From positions 8,496,501 to 8,560,500 of the forward strand of contig JAIVEN010000012.1 in NCBI GenBank assembly GCA_026686845.1: a DNA stretch of 64,000 nt. Direction: 5' to 3'. Positions 41,075 through 53,995 of this stretch are shown in pieces; within the stretch, counting starts at the first letter, position 1; each line of letters opens with the position of its first letter. The notes below the pieces were generated by a model that saw only the letters and a program-made list of their open reading frames with translations, searched no databases and was not told where the DNA came from. The position numbers and the translations under genes are program-made. Source of the stretch: Adenanthera pavonina (taxonomy: Eukaryota; Streptophyta; Magnoliopsida; Fabales; Fabaceae).

Positions 41075-42835
41075 CTATCCTATTTGCCACAACATACACA
41101 TAGACATTACACACATAATACCGTGACTTAAATATTCCCATGTCCGAAACACTACTCCCTTGTCTTCTCTAGACTAGCGCCAGAACCTTCACTTGGAATG
41201 TTAGTCATGGGAGGGGGTGTGAGACAAAGTCTTAGTAATCGGGGACAACCACAAGCAACATATATAATAATCCGTACAATCGTGCACATAGTGCAATGAA
41301 ATGTAAATGGATGATATGCATATTTTCCCTCATACCTAGCTAGAACCACAAGCTATCATCATCACAAGATGTTTCAAATAGATGATTATCTTTCAATAGT
41401 TGATGAAGACTGATTGTAGGAAATCACCAAACTTACCTTACATTAATACAACACGGCCAAAGGTTACACTAGTACTCAAACTGTAGCCCTCCTTCACCTG
41501 GACCACTGTGAATTGGTGATGATTTAGGGAATGTGCATCCCCAAATCCACTACCACCTAGTTCTCCTGGTCATAAGAGGGGATTTAGTGATAAAGATGTT
41601 TCATCATATCATCTTATCCATTGCCACCTGGCTCTCCTAAGGAGAGGATTTAGTGGCAGGGATCTTTATTGTATCATTATCACATATCATATCATCATCA
41701 CCTCATCATCAATCTCTCACTATGCAATCATATGGTGATAATGTCAATGTCCTGCCAACATGCCTCGAAACACACATACATATATATCATCACAATCATC
41801 ATATGAACATCCTAGCATGTAATGGCATGGGGATGCTATACTATCATAAACACACATCTTATCTCAATTAATCGTGTGCATACTATGATATATAAAAAAA
41901 CCATATATATACACAATAAATATCGTGGTATGAAAAGAAACATGCATATATACATATATATATCAACATATAATCACATAAATCACAAACATCCGGTTAC
42001 CTCAATTGTCAATACCATGCACACACGAATTCCACAAGCTTTCTAGATTGCCAATCCATGACTTAACTTCCTCGATCAATCAAGCAACATCTACAATACC
42101 ATAATATCCTCAATTAACATATAGTACAATTATCCAAATTTCACAATTCGACCATTTAGGCTCAAACCAACATTCCAATACCATTTTCATGCATTATTGA
42201 ACTCCTAATGATCATTCAAATCCTAACCAATCCCATTCATCTCAGATTTCATACATCCTCAAACATACAAAACCTAAGGTTAAGCTTAAATAATACACAC
42301 TCGTCCCCAAGCATCATAAATAGTAAATCATACTTCATTAATCTCATTTCATCCATTTTAATCATTGGATTTCTGCCAAAATTGAAAATCCATCTATATA
42401 GCTTAAAAATCCAACTCAAAAACTAAAGAAAAATGAAGAGGGAGGATTAAGAACCACATACCAACAATTTACCAAGCTCCTAGAGTCTAGAAATCACTCC
42501 TTCAGGCTGGATTCTCAAAGCCCTAGCTTTGCTCCCTTAGTTTTCCTACGTTTCTTTCTTCGCTTGTCATCTTAAATATTTCTAGTTTATATTGATTTCC
42601 CGACTCTCACTGCGGCTCCTGTACGTGCGCTTGGTGCGAGTGCTCTTGGCTTGAAAAATCTTTCAAAATTTCATATCATTTGCCATGATGCCACTATTCC
42701 TTACTGTGGCATGGAGCTCCCCTATTTCATTTTTTGGCTTTTCTTTCATCCTGGTCTCTCTGGCTTTGTACATGTCACCAATTATAGTTGATTTGTTAGA
42801 AACTAAGTTCGAGATAATATAATGAGGGTTTTTAC
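41075..42835 (-). mobile_element. Minus-strand Tekay-type LTR, part b
   Basis: Continuation of the LTR split at 37581. It contains the complement of the 'gagacattgtctcacccc' region, the 'cacgatat' word and the 'ccctagctttgctccc' region seen in sister LTRs. It ends 'aatgagggtttttaca', the complement of the LTR start, at 42835, where the copia relative begins. Confidence 0.75.
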
Positions 42836-43330
42836 ACTTTGAATCCCAACATTAATCTGTTGAAACTCTTTTTTGTACTTGCTTTCAATGAAAGACTTTA
42901 ACATTTGAACTTTAAAAGCACAAAATTCATCTATTGAAACATCTTTTGATGATACATATTTGATAGTTAAATCTCAAGACTAACATTTGATTGTTGAAAA
43001 CATCCTTTGTACGTTACGTATTTGACAGATGAACTTTAAGATAAAAAATTCATCTATCAAGACAATTTCTATGGTTGCATAGGTAACGTAACTGACCGAA
43101 ATTGAAATTTTGATTGCCAAAATTTGTCTATCGAATGGTTACATAAGCAAATTCAAAGGATCACGCTCTGAATAGACGTAACCTTATTTGTCTTTCAACC
43201 AAAGTTATTCCTCTCATCTTTTAACCATTCTTAAATTCCTTCGGTTAAACCTTATTTCTCACCGATTAAACTTCAACCCAAGCCTCATAAATATCTTTAG
43301 AGCAACTTTCAACTTAAATCTCTCACGAAA

Positions 43331-44785
43331 ATGGTTAGAGTGAAAAAAGCCAGCGTTGGGAAAAAGCAAGTTAGGCCTAAATGCTCTACCAAATCTCAAT
43401 ATGCTTCAAAGGAAGGAGAAACCCATAAAAGGAAGGTCAAATATAGAAAAGGAACTCCATCAAAGAAACAAAAAACTACTCAAAAGGTAGAATCAAAGAA
43501 AAGAGTCAACCTTGACATATGCCTCCATCATCACCGAGCTGCTCATATTTTCCAAAATACAGCATCTGAAGAAAGGCAAAAAGGAAGCTAATATAGTAGT
43601 TTAAGGGAAAAAGAGCTGATGAGAATGGAAATTGAAAGGAATGAGGGTAGATGGATTGAGAAAGGAGCTGGTGAATCTGAGGACTTATTCTATGAAGGGG
43701 AGAGTCACAACAGCAAAAGGCTACTTCTGAGACTGTCCTAACCATACAACCTGAACCCCAACCTCAATCTACCCAGCAACCTAAACCTTCCACTACTATG
43801 GCCACTCCTAACACCATACCTAAACTCTTTCATTGCCTATCAGAGATGATGAATAGCATGAGTGAGGAATAGAATGACAAGTTTGCACATCTACAAACAC
43901 AAATAATGGACTTGGCCAAGAATGTCAAACTAATTGCTAATGCATATGAAGATATCCACAATTCTATTCCAACCACATCAGTATATCCTCATATTGGTAC
44001 CTCTGAACCCCTTAAATCTATCTCTCCTGAAGTCGTAAGTCCTTTTGAGATAGACCTTCTTGATGCTGCTGCTGCTGCCCCTCAGGCCTCCAGTAATGAA
44101 ACCAATCCTGGTCCATCTCTAAACTATGTCATGGAGGAAGAAGCCACTCAAGCAAAAGGCTCTTAGGAGCCAATAATGGAGGATATTGCTCAAGAATCAA
44201 TTTTGTCATCATAAGAGACTGAGCAAATGGAAGCATGTTGCTAATCTCACAATTCTATCATCATAAGAGACTAAGCAAATGGAAAAGCTTACTGCTAATC
44301 TCACCATTGCACCAATTATTCAAGCTGCTCTTAATGAGAAAAAGGGGATCATGCCTTATGTGGACATTAGTACTATTGCACATAACACAATAGTGCAAGC
44401 ACAAAAGCAAAGGCTTGATGAAATGGTTCCTCCACTTGCTCCTCAACCTTCATCCTCAGAATATAACCTCTCAGTGGAACAAAGGGCTAAGCTAGCAAAC
44501 ATTTGAAGAGATGTTCAAGAATTGACTTTAGATGCTAATGATCTCCTTCAGATACCTCCCTCTATGCCATTTATTCCAATTCCTCTTCAAGCTATTCCCA
44601 TGTCTCAAGTGCCTTCTCCTTATACACAAGCTCCTATGTGTGATAATGCCAAAAAGGAGGAAACGAATGATGAGCTAGCTGGAGAAACTGTAGCTGGACA
44701 ATTTGAAGCTGCTGCTGGGCAATCAAGAAAGACATATAGTAAGAAGAAGATTAAGCTGAAGGCCACAAAAGGAGTAACAAGCTAG
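43331..44785 (+). pseudogene. Remnant of copia ORF3 lacking its core domain
   Basis: ATG 43331 gives MVRVKKASVGKKQ and KSQYASKEGE, aligning with residues 1 to about 58 of the 726-aa ORF. The text then jumps to ELMRMEIERNEGRWIEKGAG, equivalent to about 347-366. The region 105-335, the only globular-looking part, is therefore deleted. Downstream, NDKFAHLQTQIMDLAKNVK, SVEQRAKLA and the basic tail are recognisable, with stops at 43591, 43870, 44164 and 44504. It is not functional. Confidence 0.8.
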
Positions 44786-45071
44786 AGAACCTTAGGGCTT
44801 AGATCTTGGGATTCTATATTTATAATTTCGTTTCTATTGAATCTTGAATCTGTGTACTTGTTTTGAATTTGGCTAAATGTGTTCTGAACTTATGAATCAC
44901 TACAACTTGTTTTCATATTTCCTTTTCTATTCTCCTACAATTTCAACTCTGATACATGTGCTATATTTATATTTGAATTTTAATGCATATGTTGAGGGGG
45001 AACTCTTAGAAGCAAACCCAAGTACTAATTCAGTTTGTAATTTGTTTTGTCAACACAAAAAAGGGAGAGAA

Positions 45072-46593
45072 TGTTGAATAAAAATTTTTTATGATTCCAA
45101 ACAACTAGAGTTTGGAAAGGAGAATATCAAAGAAGTGTTAAATAACAATGTGAAGAAATCCAATGATGAACGTATGAAAATTTATTTGTTAAGATTTCTC
45201 ACTATATGCACTGGGTGAAAAGCTTTGATTCTCACTCATTTTTGTTGACACAGCATTTAAACAAGTGATTTCATAGTTATCCTATGTTAGCATATGTTAA
45301 ATTTGAAAAATACTAACTAACTGAAGAATTTTGCTATTAACTCGTGCATTATGTGCAAAATTTGAATTTTGCTTAGTGAAATTTGAATATGCAAAGGTTT
45401 CATCTCTAACAAATGAATTACAGTTATGAAATTCAAATTTTAGGCTAAAAGCATTGTTAGTGAATATATGCAAAATTCGTTTGAAGCTTAGTCATAATTT
45501 GAATGTTGGTAAAGTTCAAAGAGAGTTCAAAGTCACCCTTTTTGACGTACAAACTTTGGACTTCAAAATTCAAAATTCAAATTAAGAACTTGTGAATCTC
45601 ATTAGAGCATGCTTCTTACAGACGAATTTTATAATTTAACATTTGAATTTCACAAAGGAGAACTTTTGTGTCGTGTTGAACAAGCCTCTAACAGACAAAT
45701 TTTAGCTTTTGAAATTTGAATTTCAAGTACACTGTGAAAATATGAAACAACTGTTTAAACTCAACAGATGCACTTTTGATATGAAAATTCATATATTCTA
45801 GCATGAGATATATTTAACAAATACAAAATTCGAATGTCACATTTCAACAGATGAATTTTAAAGTTCAACGTTGAAATCTTTAACCCTCTGTCTCTACAAA
45901 ATTTATCTATTGTACCCCAAAATTCAAAATTTAGCATGTCAGACGCATTAAATATGGTTGATAAACGGCTATTTTTGCAGAGTAACCGTTGGTTAAAATT
46001 TCTAAGAATTAGATCTTGTGTCTAACGACTGGTTAAGTCACAAATATATAAATAGAACTTCATTTGAAGTTGTGAATAACGAATTTGAGCTTGTCTTTGC
46101 AATTACTCTACTAAATTTCTATGTCAAAACCTTTTACCCACACATAGCATTTATTGCACTTAAACTTTTATACCTACTTTATTCTAGAGAGTAATTATTC
46201 TATATAAAAATATTTTCTTCATCTAGAAGAAGGATTCTTTGTGAGGAGAGTCACAAAGGAAATTGAGAAACACTTGTAAGAGTGTTGAGTGTAGATTTTG
46301 AGTGTTCTAAGAACAGAGCACGAGTCTGTACTGAGGCATTACAAGGAGCCCATTGAATTCTTACAGATAGTGAAAATCTCAAGTAGTGGCTTGGCGACTG
46401 GATGTAAGTCACATGGATCAGACCAAACCAAGATAAATTTCTAAGTCCTTCTTCCCTTATCTTGTAATTACTTTCATTTCCACTATACTCTATTTTTCTG
46501 TAAGCTTTTGCTTTCACTGTAAACTTACATTTTTGCAGAAAAATTTTGAACTTCCAAATTCACCCCCCTCTTGGAAAGCTAGCTATTCTAACA
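45072..46593 (+). repeat. 3' LTR of the older copia relative
   Basis: About 1522 bp, TGTTGAATAAAAATT to TATTCTAACA. It aligns with the 1862-bp LTR of the younger element with deletions. 'taaccgttgg', 'aaatatataaatagaac' (TATA region, about 46040) and the U5 text 'ttcacccccctcttgg' are conserved. Decayed modules lie at about 45360-45930. Confidence 0.8.
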
Positions 46594-46959
46594 CAGAAAG
46601 ATCCGAGTTCAAGGCTGAAGGTTGCAGAGCATGGATTGAAGTTAGACTTCATGAAGACAAGATGAGGAGCAAAGGTGTGGAGGGAACAAGTGCAAGAAGA
46701 AGGTCAAAGGATGAGGTGCAAAGGAACAAGCAGAGGGAGATGATAAGGTGATTAGCTCGAATGATGAAGATTGAAGGTGTTTGGTGGGGTACCGTGTTTG
46801 AGTGGAGAGGCCACGAAAGACAATGGGTAAGGATAGAGGAGAGCGTGCAATGGAGTGAGGTGTAGAGGAAATTAAGTCGACCTTCTAGAGCGGGCTTTTT
46901 AAGCAACCGGTCTTGAAACTTAAAATTGGAACATTTATAAACAAAATTGCCACTGGTCA
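46594..46959. other. Unassigned segment between copia LTR and DNA-element end
   Basis: Purine-rich sequence ('gtgcaagaagaaggtcaaag') with a short open frame but no recognisable domain. It may be internal sequence of the putative CACTA element. Confidence 0.3.
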
Positions 46960-47021
46960 TATTTTCTAGATCAATTCTTCAAAAAACCAATCTAAATTAT
47001 AGATGTATAAAGGATATTTTG

Positions 47022-47542
47022 TACTAGTATATCTATTACAATTTAGATCATTATAAGGCAAATCTTGATATAATATACCATGAAATGATTATAACATACG
47101 TTAATTTCTAGTTGATAGCAAATTCTTATATTTATATTTGAAGACATTTATACTATCATATTTTCTTAGATGACAATATTCATGTATTTATTTTTTAGAG
47201 GACAAAATATTATGCACAGATTACTGCTCCTTACCAGTTTCAAGAATATGCTTCAACTATAGTTGAAGTTTAAGCTACTTATTCTGGAATTTTTAGGTGT
47301 ACTATAATAAATATTATATATAACAAACCCACATCCTCAATTTATATATTTGTAACAAAAACACAAAATATCTCTTGGTGCAAACCACCATTCCTCATGA
47401 TATTGCTAATTTCACTGAGATACGTGAGCTCTTTCTGACTCTAGAATTATCAAAGAAATTGATCGGTAAGATCCTCAATTCGTAATGCTTAATAGAAAAA
47501 AAAAATAGTTGCTGATTCACTAATTATTTCTTATCCTAATGT
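47022..47542 (+). repeat. Segmental duplication, copy 2, part c
   Basis: Aligns with about 2463-2977 of copy 1 ('gattactgctcctta', 'gcttcaactatagttgaag', 'agttgctgattcactaat'). It diverges where copy 1 enters the minus-strand LTR fragment. Confidence 0.8.
47385..47490 (+). pseudogene. LRR-like coding scrap, copy 2
   Basis: One frame reads TIPHDIANFTEIRELFLT and continues open through KKLIGKI, fitting a plant LRR unit better than copy 1. A GGTAAG follows and might be an old splice donor. It is a single repeat only. Confidence 0.3.
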
Positions 47543-48644
47543 GTAGATGTTACTGGTTTCATTTATCCTACGACTTTTAACAACCTTGGAGCTGCAAGTA
47601 TCAATCAATACCCTTCTATAGGTTTTTGTCTTGTAGACTTGTAGTAAGTCCAATCAGAAAATGTTTTTCTTTGGTTTTCTATTGTTGAATTCTCCTATTT
47701 GTAGTACTATTAATGAGCACCCTATACCTGCATAGCTGGGTACAAATTTTTATGCTTGTTACAATGAGATATGTTGCAGCAAGGGCTTTAGCTTAGTGGT
47801 CGCATCCACTAACAGGGTAATCAACTATCCATGTGACTATACTGAGATGGGAAAAGCAATTTTTGCACACAAAATGGCATTGATTTTACATCATCTGCAA
47901 AAATTGTGACAAATTTGTGACAGGTAATATAATGTTGAAAAGTTATGGTAATGTGACAAACGTGATAATAATATATCATCAAACTAGGCACATTGAACCT
48001 GCTCTTCATAGCAGCTGTTACTTATCCTGCACGTTAAATATTTGACTTTTGTCTGGACTTAGTTGAGAAGTCCATATCTTTTGCGTTAGCTGTGTATGTT
48101 TTATGCACCAACTCTTTTCTGTACTGTTTGTGCCTCAAAAGTGTAAGATCAACATTGAACCTTGGTAGTTGTTGCTTGTCTAGGGTATTAAATGTGTGAG
48201 CTTTGAATGAACTTGCTTGGCAAGTCCTTGTCCTGCGTGATTGATTGAGTCTGGATATTTAATATTCAAAACGTTGTGCCGAAGGAGGCCCACAGCACCA
48301 CAGCCAAAGATTCACCAAGAATTGATATTTTGTCAATTCACAAAAAAAGTAAAGGTCTTCGACCTTATTTTCAAATCAGCTCTATTATTTGGATAGAGAA
48401 TTTGAACATTTATAATTAAAGTATTCAATAAAGTAATAATTCATATATAATGTATTATAGAAATTATAATGAAATATTAAGTTAGTATAAAATCCACCTT
48501 TGGGCGGGTATAGTATAATCTTATAATACATTTTACACGAGGAAATAATTATAACTATCATACCCAAAAAATGTAGTATAATCTTATAATACAAATTCAG
48601 TCCACTAATCCACCTACAAGAAAACATGGGCCCAGTAATTTTAA
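47543..48644. other. Copy 2 flank, no gene recognised
   Basis: Mixed-composition sequence with gene-flank character but no identifiable domain. A short GFIYPTTFNNLGAAS-type frame near 47558 ends at a stop and was not recognised. Confidence 0.35.
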
Positions 48645-48745
48645 TTTGAATTTAATAATAATTTTCATATAGAATTAACTATCCACACTAAAGCTTATTG
48701 CAAAGTAAACAAGAGAAATATATGTAATTTAAAAAATAAAATTCA
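48645..48745 (+). repeat. Third partial copy of the duplicated locus
   Basis: 'gaattaactatccacactaa' and 'gcttattgcaaagtaaacaa' match copy 1 at about 1110-1160 and copy 2 at about 30820-30880. Only about 100 bp is recognisable. Confidence 0.65.
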
Positions 48746-49189
48746 CTTTTGTATTTTAATCTGGTATTTTAATTCACTTTTGTATTCGTAGTTTAATGCT
48801 TCTAAATAATTTGCAGCATTTAAATGACTACAAAGAGAAAGTGCAGCCACATAAAAACACATACTTGCACAAATCATGCCATGTACACCAACATAGGTTA
48901 GAAATTAGACAATCAATCATACAGTAAGTGTAAAGGAGTTTAGAAAGGGTTATACATCTATTCAACCCGTGGAACACACAGATACATCATGATACACTTA
49001 GTATTGCAAACACACTACAATTGGCACCTTACTAACAAAGCAACAAAACAACAATAATCGGGGGAGGCAATCCCAACACCCACAAGTACTCTCAATTCCC
49101 CTTTCCTGAGGTTTCCTTGCCAGTGCTGGGTTCTTCTCCTAGGATTATTTGTCACTGCGTGAGATGTCCCAGCAACCAGGGGTTCATAA
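48746..49189. other. Spacer, no gene seen
   Basis: No domain, RNA gene or element terminus recognised. Confidence 0.4.
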
Positions 49190-51694
49190 TGTAACACCTT
49201 ACACCCAAACACCTCCTAAGTTGACTAAAAGCTTTCAAAACCAACCAAACACAACCCAAACATCTCAAATACACCTTTCAAACATCAGAGCAATGGAAGC
49301 AAAGCCAACAGACACCAGAATTTTGGTTGGGGTTGTGGCTGCTACAATACCACGTCAGCTCTGACCCTTCTTTACTTCTCTCATGCCCACTAACCTGCTG
49401 TCGTCGCAGCCTGACTTCCTGGCACCATGGCGCCCCTATGCTCTTACAACATCAGCAGAATCCAACTTCTGGGGTGAACTTACAACTCCCATAACTTTAT
49501 GCCCCAATCTCCAATTGACCTAATTCCAACTCCTACAAGTCAATCTTATCCAATCTAACCATGGACACCACTTTCACCTCAATCAATCTCTATATAGAGA
49601 TTCTGGATACCCGACACCGTGTTAGCCACTTTTTGACTAAAACTCACAACTTACAATTCCCAATTGCCACCAAAGGCAAACTGGCCATCCAGGACCATTC
49701 ACACAAGTCCAAAACCACCAAATCAACTTGTTCAAAGAGGTTTCACCTAAAAGGAACTACTCTTCTAAAATTTAACCCCCTTGAACCCCAAATTGACCGA
49801 GTGGGCCATAGGCCCAAAAACACACTGACAAAGCCCACTTCCACCTTTGGGCTCACATATTCCACAACTCAGCATACACAGCACGTATAACACAAACCAT
49901 GTCTATAACATGCCAACAACATCAACTCCATTACAACAACAATATTAATGTCACCACTTAGTTACAAACCATCTATCCTACTTGGCACAGAGTACAAATC
50001 CAAATAAACATACATTACATAGACTTAATATTCTCACGTCCGATGCTACTCCCTTGTCTTCTCAGGACTAATGCCAGAACCTTTACCTGAAAGGGTTAGT
50101 TCATGGGAAAAGGGGTGTGAGATAATGTCTTAGTAACCAAGAACAACCATACACATATATACATATAACTCATACAATCTTATGAATGCATTATGAAATG
50201 GAATACATGTCTCCCTCCACACAGCTAGAACCACAAGTTGTCGTCATAACATGACATTTCATATATGTAATTCCCTTCCAATAATCGGTGAAGATTAATT
50301 TTGGGACATCAGCAAACTCACCTCCCATTAGTGCACCCGGCCAAAGGTAACACTAATGTTCGGATCGTGACTCTCCTTCCCCTTTCCCACCACAAATTGG
50401 CAGTAATTTAGGGAAGGTGCAATCCACTACGTGCCTTTCTCTCCTGGTCATAGGAGACAATTTAACCACAAGGATCATATCCTTATCCTCCATAATCATA
50501 TATCATATCATATCATCGTATATCATCGTCATCACCACTCAATCCACCATATATCACAATCTCACAATGTCATGTGGTAATGCTCATATCACATCATCAT
50601 ATCATAATCATCATCATGTTTCACAATGTCATGCATGCATCATGTAATGTCACATCATCATCATTATCACTAGTCATCATCATAATCATCATAGTCATCA
50701 TAATCATCATATCCTAGGTGTCTAGCCGTGTGCATACCACGATATAGAGACAAACCATACACACACACATATTCATATTGTGGTATGAACGAAAACATGC
50801 ATATATACATATATACACTAACATAATATGCATATACAATACAAACACTTAGTTACCTCAGGTTGTCAATTTCCACACACGAGAATTTCATGAACTTCTA
50901 GAGTTGTCTAAAGCAACTTGTACTCTTTTTGGTCAACCAAGCAACCTTCACATTACCATAATACCTCAATTAACATACAATCCAAATCCCACAATTCAAC
51001 TACTTTAGCCTAAACCAAGGTTCCAACATCACTTTCATGCATCATTAAGCTCCTATGAATCATTCAAACACTTCTCAATCCCATACACTTCGGATACCCA
51101 AGAGCCCCAACCGGAAACAACTTAGGGTTAAGCTCAAATCATGTATAATCCCTTCAAAACTCACACCTAAGCAACAAAAACACCAAAACACACTTCATTA
51201 ATCCTATTTCATCCATTTGAATAGGTAGGATTCAGCCAAAACCAAAGATCCCAACTTATACCCAAAAAATCTCAAGTTTAAACCGAAGAAAATAGAGAGG
51301 GAGGAGTAGGATCACTTACCAATGAAAATCTAAGCTCTTAGACACCGAAAAACACTCTCCATGGCTAGAAAACTCGAACCCTAGCAGAGCTCCTCGCTAC
51401 TCCCTCTGTTTCTTTCTTTTCTGTTCGTCCGAAATGATCTTGGTTTATACAAAAAGTCTCGACTCTCCTCACGGCTCCAAATGAGCCCGCTGTGGAGCCA
51501 TTACTTTCAGCTAAAAGATGCCACTGGAATTCGCTCTCCCCATGGCGGTCCTACTTTTCACTGCGGCGTGGAGCTCAATTCTTCTTCACTTGAACCTTTC
51601 CTCTATCCTGTTTCCCTCTGGTTCTGCACATAATGCCAATTACATTTAGCTAGCTGAAAACTAAATCAGGGACAATGTAATAAGGGTTGTTACA
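49190..51694 (-). mobile_element. Solo Tekay-type LTR, minus strand, about 2.5 kb
   Basis: Runs TGTAACACCTTACACCC to AGGGTTGTTACA on the plus strand, the complement of the LTR family at 23068. Family landmarks appear in reverse order: 'attccaactcctacaagtca', 'gtgtgagataatgtcttag', TCATCA-rich simple sequence, 'cgaaccctagcagagctcc'. Flanking bases (CATAA and ATAAC) do not form a clean duplication. Confidence 0.75.
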
Positions 51695-53504
51695 ATAACA
51701 TACATAAATATATATATAAACACTTTCAAAACACACTTTAGATATAATGATTAACATCAATGCAATGCACATGATATACAAACACAAATCTCATCAATAC
51801 ACGGCTAGAACTATGAGTTAGTAACCATAACAAAGAAACCTTAACCAGTAGCTCCCTTCCAAGGACCTGTAATAGCCGATTCTAGGGTCACCACCTAACG
51901 CTCCTCCTAATAGTCATGACCCGACCAAAGGCCACTGAACTAAAGATTGGATCATGGCTCTTATTTCCTTGAACCACCCAAATTGGTGGCTATTTAGAGA
52001 AGGTGCACCCAAATTCACAGCCAACAAAATCTCCCTGTCATAAGATGACTATTTAATGACTAGAATAATACAAGACACACCACCTAAACATAAGGCATTG
52101 TCTGCTATAGGGATTTGCATATCACATGGTATTCATAGCATTATTACCCAAACCATATGTCAACATAATTTACAACTATTGCTAATGTCTGATGTATGCT
52201 AACATGTCATTACATGTTATTCTCTACATTGCTAGCATGCCATATGATCATACAATAAATCATAGGGTGCATGTCAATCATTTCATGTCAATATTTATCA
52301 TACTTGTATATATCATGTTTAATACCATCAAAAAGCCATTTTCATTGTAAATTGAGATAGGGATAGAAAACTCATTAGCCATGTAGCTGCACATATTATG
52401 ATATAAAAATGAATGATCATATCCGCACTAAGAGACATATCATGATATAAAAGAGAGAACATATACATAAATATATGACATATGCATATCATGATATTAA
52501 AAGGATTAGACATAAATATATATAATCAATTGAAAGACATAGGAAAAGACACCCCAGTTACCTTAATTGTCTAAACTCACATGACACCACGATAGGCCAA
52601 GGAAGATAACAACCACTACAACGTAGCAAAGGATGCAAATTCATGTTACCACATGAATCCACACTAAAACACATAGTTTAACTCATAGTATCTCAATCAT
52701 TCCAATCAATATCCAAGGAAACCACATGCTTATATAATAGATCAACCACTTACCAACCACTTCCAAACTTTTCGAACACCCAGAGCTAAGATATCCCAAT
52801 TGAACAATAATACAACCTACACAATACTGAATTCCCATCACCAACACAATTTCTCAACTCTTAGCATGCATACTTGTCAACCCAAAGCGTAGATCGGTCG
52901 AGATAAAGCTTCCCCAATCAAACCCATACATCATAATACCCGAAATAACTTGTGAAGTCATAATTAAACCCCCTACAGATTTGGATCCCAAGCAATACCA
53001 AGAGTTAAGGGTTAGGGTTGCAGAAATATACCACTTAAATACTTAAAATTCATAACACACCTAATAACACATCAATAAATGATTTAAACTCAATTTAACT
53101 GGTGGAAATGCAACCAAAGTTGGAACACTAACTTTCGCCAAGAAAAACCACTGTATAACTTGAAGAAAAATGAAGAGAAGAAGTGAGAGATGACTTACCT
53201 ATAAGATTTGAGCCTACAAAGTGCCAAAAATCCAACCCCCAAGTCGAAAATATGAAACCCTAGCAGAGCACTCTCATTTTCCTCCATTTTTCCTTCCTTC
53301 AGTGATTGATTCTAACTTTTGATTTAAACTGATATCGCGACTAGCGCCACCACACCAATTAAGCTTGCCATGATTTCATCGAGCATCACCATGGCATGAA
53401 TGGGCTTGGTTACTTTTCTCCAACTTACTCAACCTTGATCATTCCTCTAGTCCTATATCATTCAACAAAATCCTTCTTGAAGTTAGTAATTAGGGTTGTT
53501 ACAT
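51695..53504 (-). mobile_element. Second minus-strand LTR of the same superfamily, 3' part missing
   Basis: Contains the 'cacggctagaact', 'cgaccaaaggcc' and 'ccctagcagagcactctc' landmarks in minus orientation and ends 'attagggttgttaca'. It is more diverged from the other LTRs than they are from each other, so it is an older insertion or a sister family. Confidence 0.65.
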
Positions 53505-53697
53505 AAAAGCTTCTTAATTCTCTTTATTACTAAACTCATTATTCAAAACTTTACATTTATACGTCATGCATGCATGGAGCCACAAGTGCAACATGATGTG
53601 TATGCCAAACCCTAAATTTTTTGTTACCAAACAAAACCCTAAATATTGAATAAGGTGATGAAATGAAGAAGAAGATGCATTTTGCAATAGTTCAGAC
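52484..53697 (-). repeat. Segmental duplication shared with 2986-4125
   Basis: Covers LTR sequence plus about 190 bp of flank beyond the LTR end ('catgcatggagccacaag', 'ccaaaccctaa', 'aagaagatgcattttgcaat'). It is also present in copy 1 with an internal deletion spanning the LTR terminus. Confidence 0.7.
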
Positions 53698-53990
53698 TAT
53701 TAAATGGGTAGAGAAACCTATCAATTAAAAATCACTAAATCATTTAAAGAATAACCTCATTACTATGAATTAACATTATATTCTTTTATTACATTAATGA
53801 AAAGTACTTTTTTTATTTTGTTGGATATTTTCTAAAAGTCTTTAAAACACATACACACATTACCTTCTTAATTTACAACTTTATTCTCTAAAATGGGTGA
53901 CAAATTGAATATATTGAGATTGAAATTACTGGTTTGGGATTGATGTGGATGTATTTTAAAAGTAGCCCTTTCATTCCAATGGATTTTTTT
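53698..53990. other. AT-rich spacer, no gene seen
   Basis: No recognisable feature. Confidence 0.4.
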
Positions 53991-53995
53991 TTTGA

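Larger units (their letters stand above)
42836..46593 (+). mobile_element. 5'-truncated, older relative of the copia element
   Basis: The order is module spacer (about 42840-43150), ORF3 remnant, polypurine tract 'aaaaaagggagagaa' and 3' LTR. There is no gag, pol or 5' LTR, so about 7 kb at the 5' side is missing. Many CpG sites of the younger element are TpG or CpA here, consistent with long-term methylation and deamination. Confidence 0.8.
33714..47019. mobile_element. Putative decayed CACTA element acting as host for nested insertions
   Basis: The interval interrupts copy 2 relative to copy 1. The left end reads TACTACCACATTAGACACTT. The right end on the other strand reads TACTAGTACAAAATATCC. 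Both fit CACTA termini with C-to-T at the first base. The left end is followed by repeated 'tttctagatcgg' and 'ccgatctagaaa' words (33770-33930), and the right end has 'ttttctagatcaattc' and 'aaccaatctaaa' (46960-46995), like subterminal repeats. The target duplication is unclear (TTT versus TAT). The ends could belong to another DNA superfamily. No transposase was recognised. Confidence 0.4.

Noticed and set aside
41650..42430. Histidine/isoleucine-rich ORFs in minus-strand LTR sequence
   Set aside because: They are translations of CAT/ATC simple sequence inside an LTR.
47770..47830. tRNA-like 'tttagcttagtggtcgc' resembling box A
   Set aside because: No box B (GGTTCGA) follows and no cloverleaf can be formed; it is not called as a tRNA or SINE.
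50440..50710. CRISPR-like or regulatory repeat of 'atcatcat'
   Set aside because: Plain trinucleotide simple sequence within a plant LTR, without spacer structure.
49185..51699. Target-site duplication around the minus-strand solo LTR
   Set aside because: CATAA and ATAAC agree only if shifted by one base; this is not strong enough to claim.
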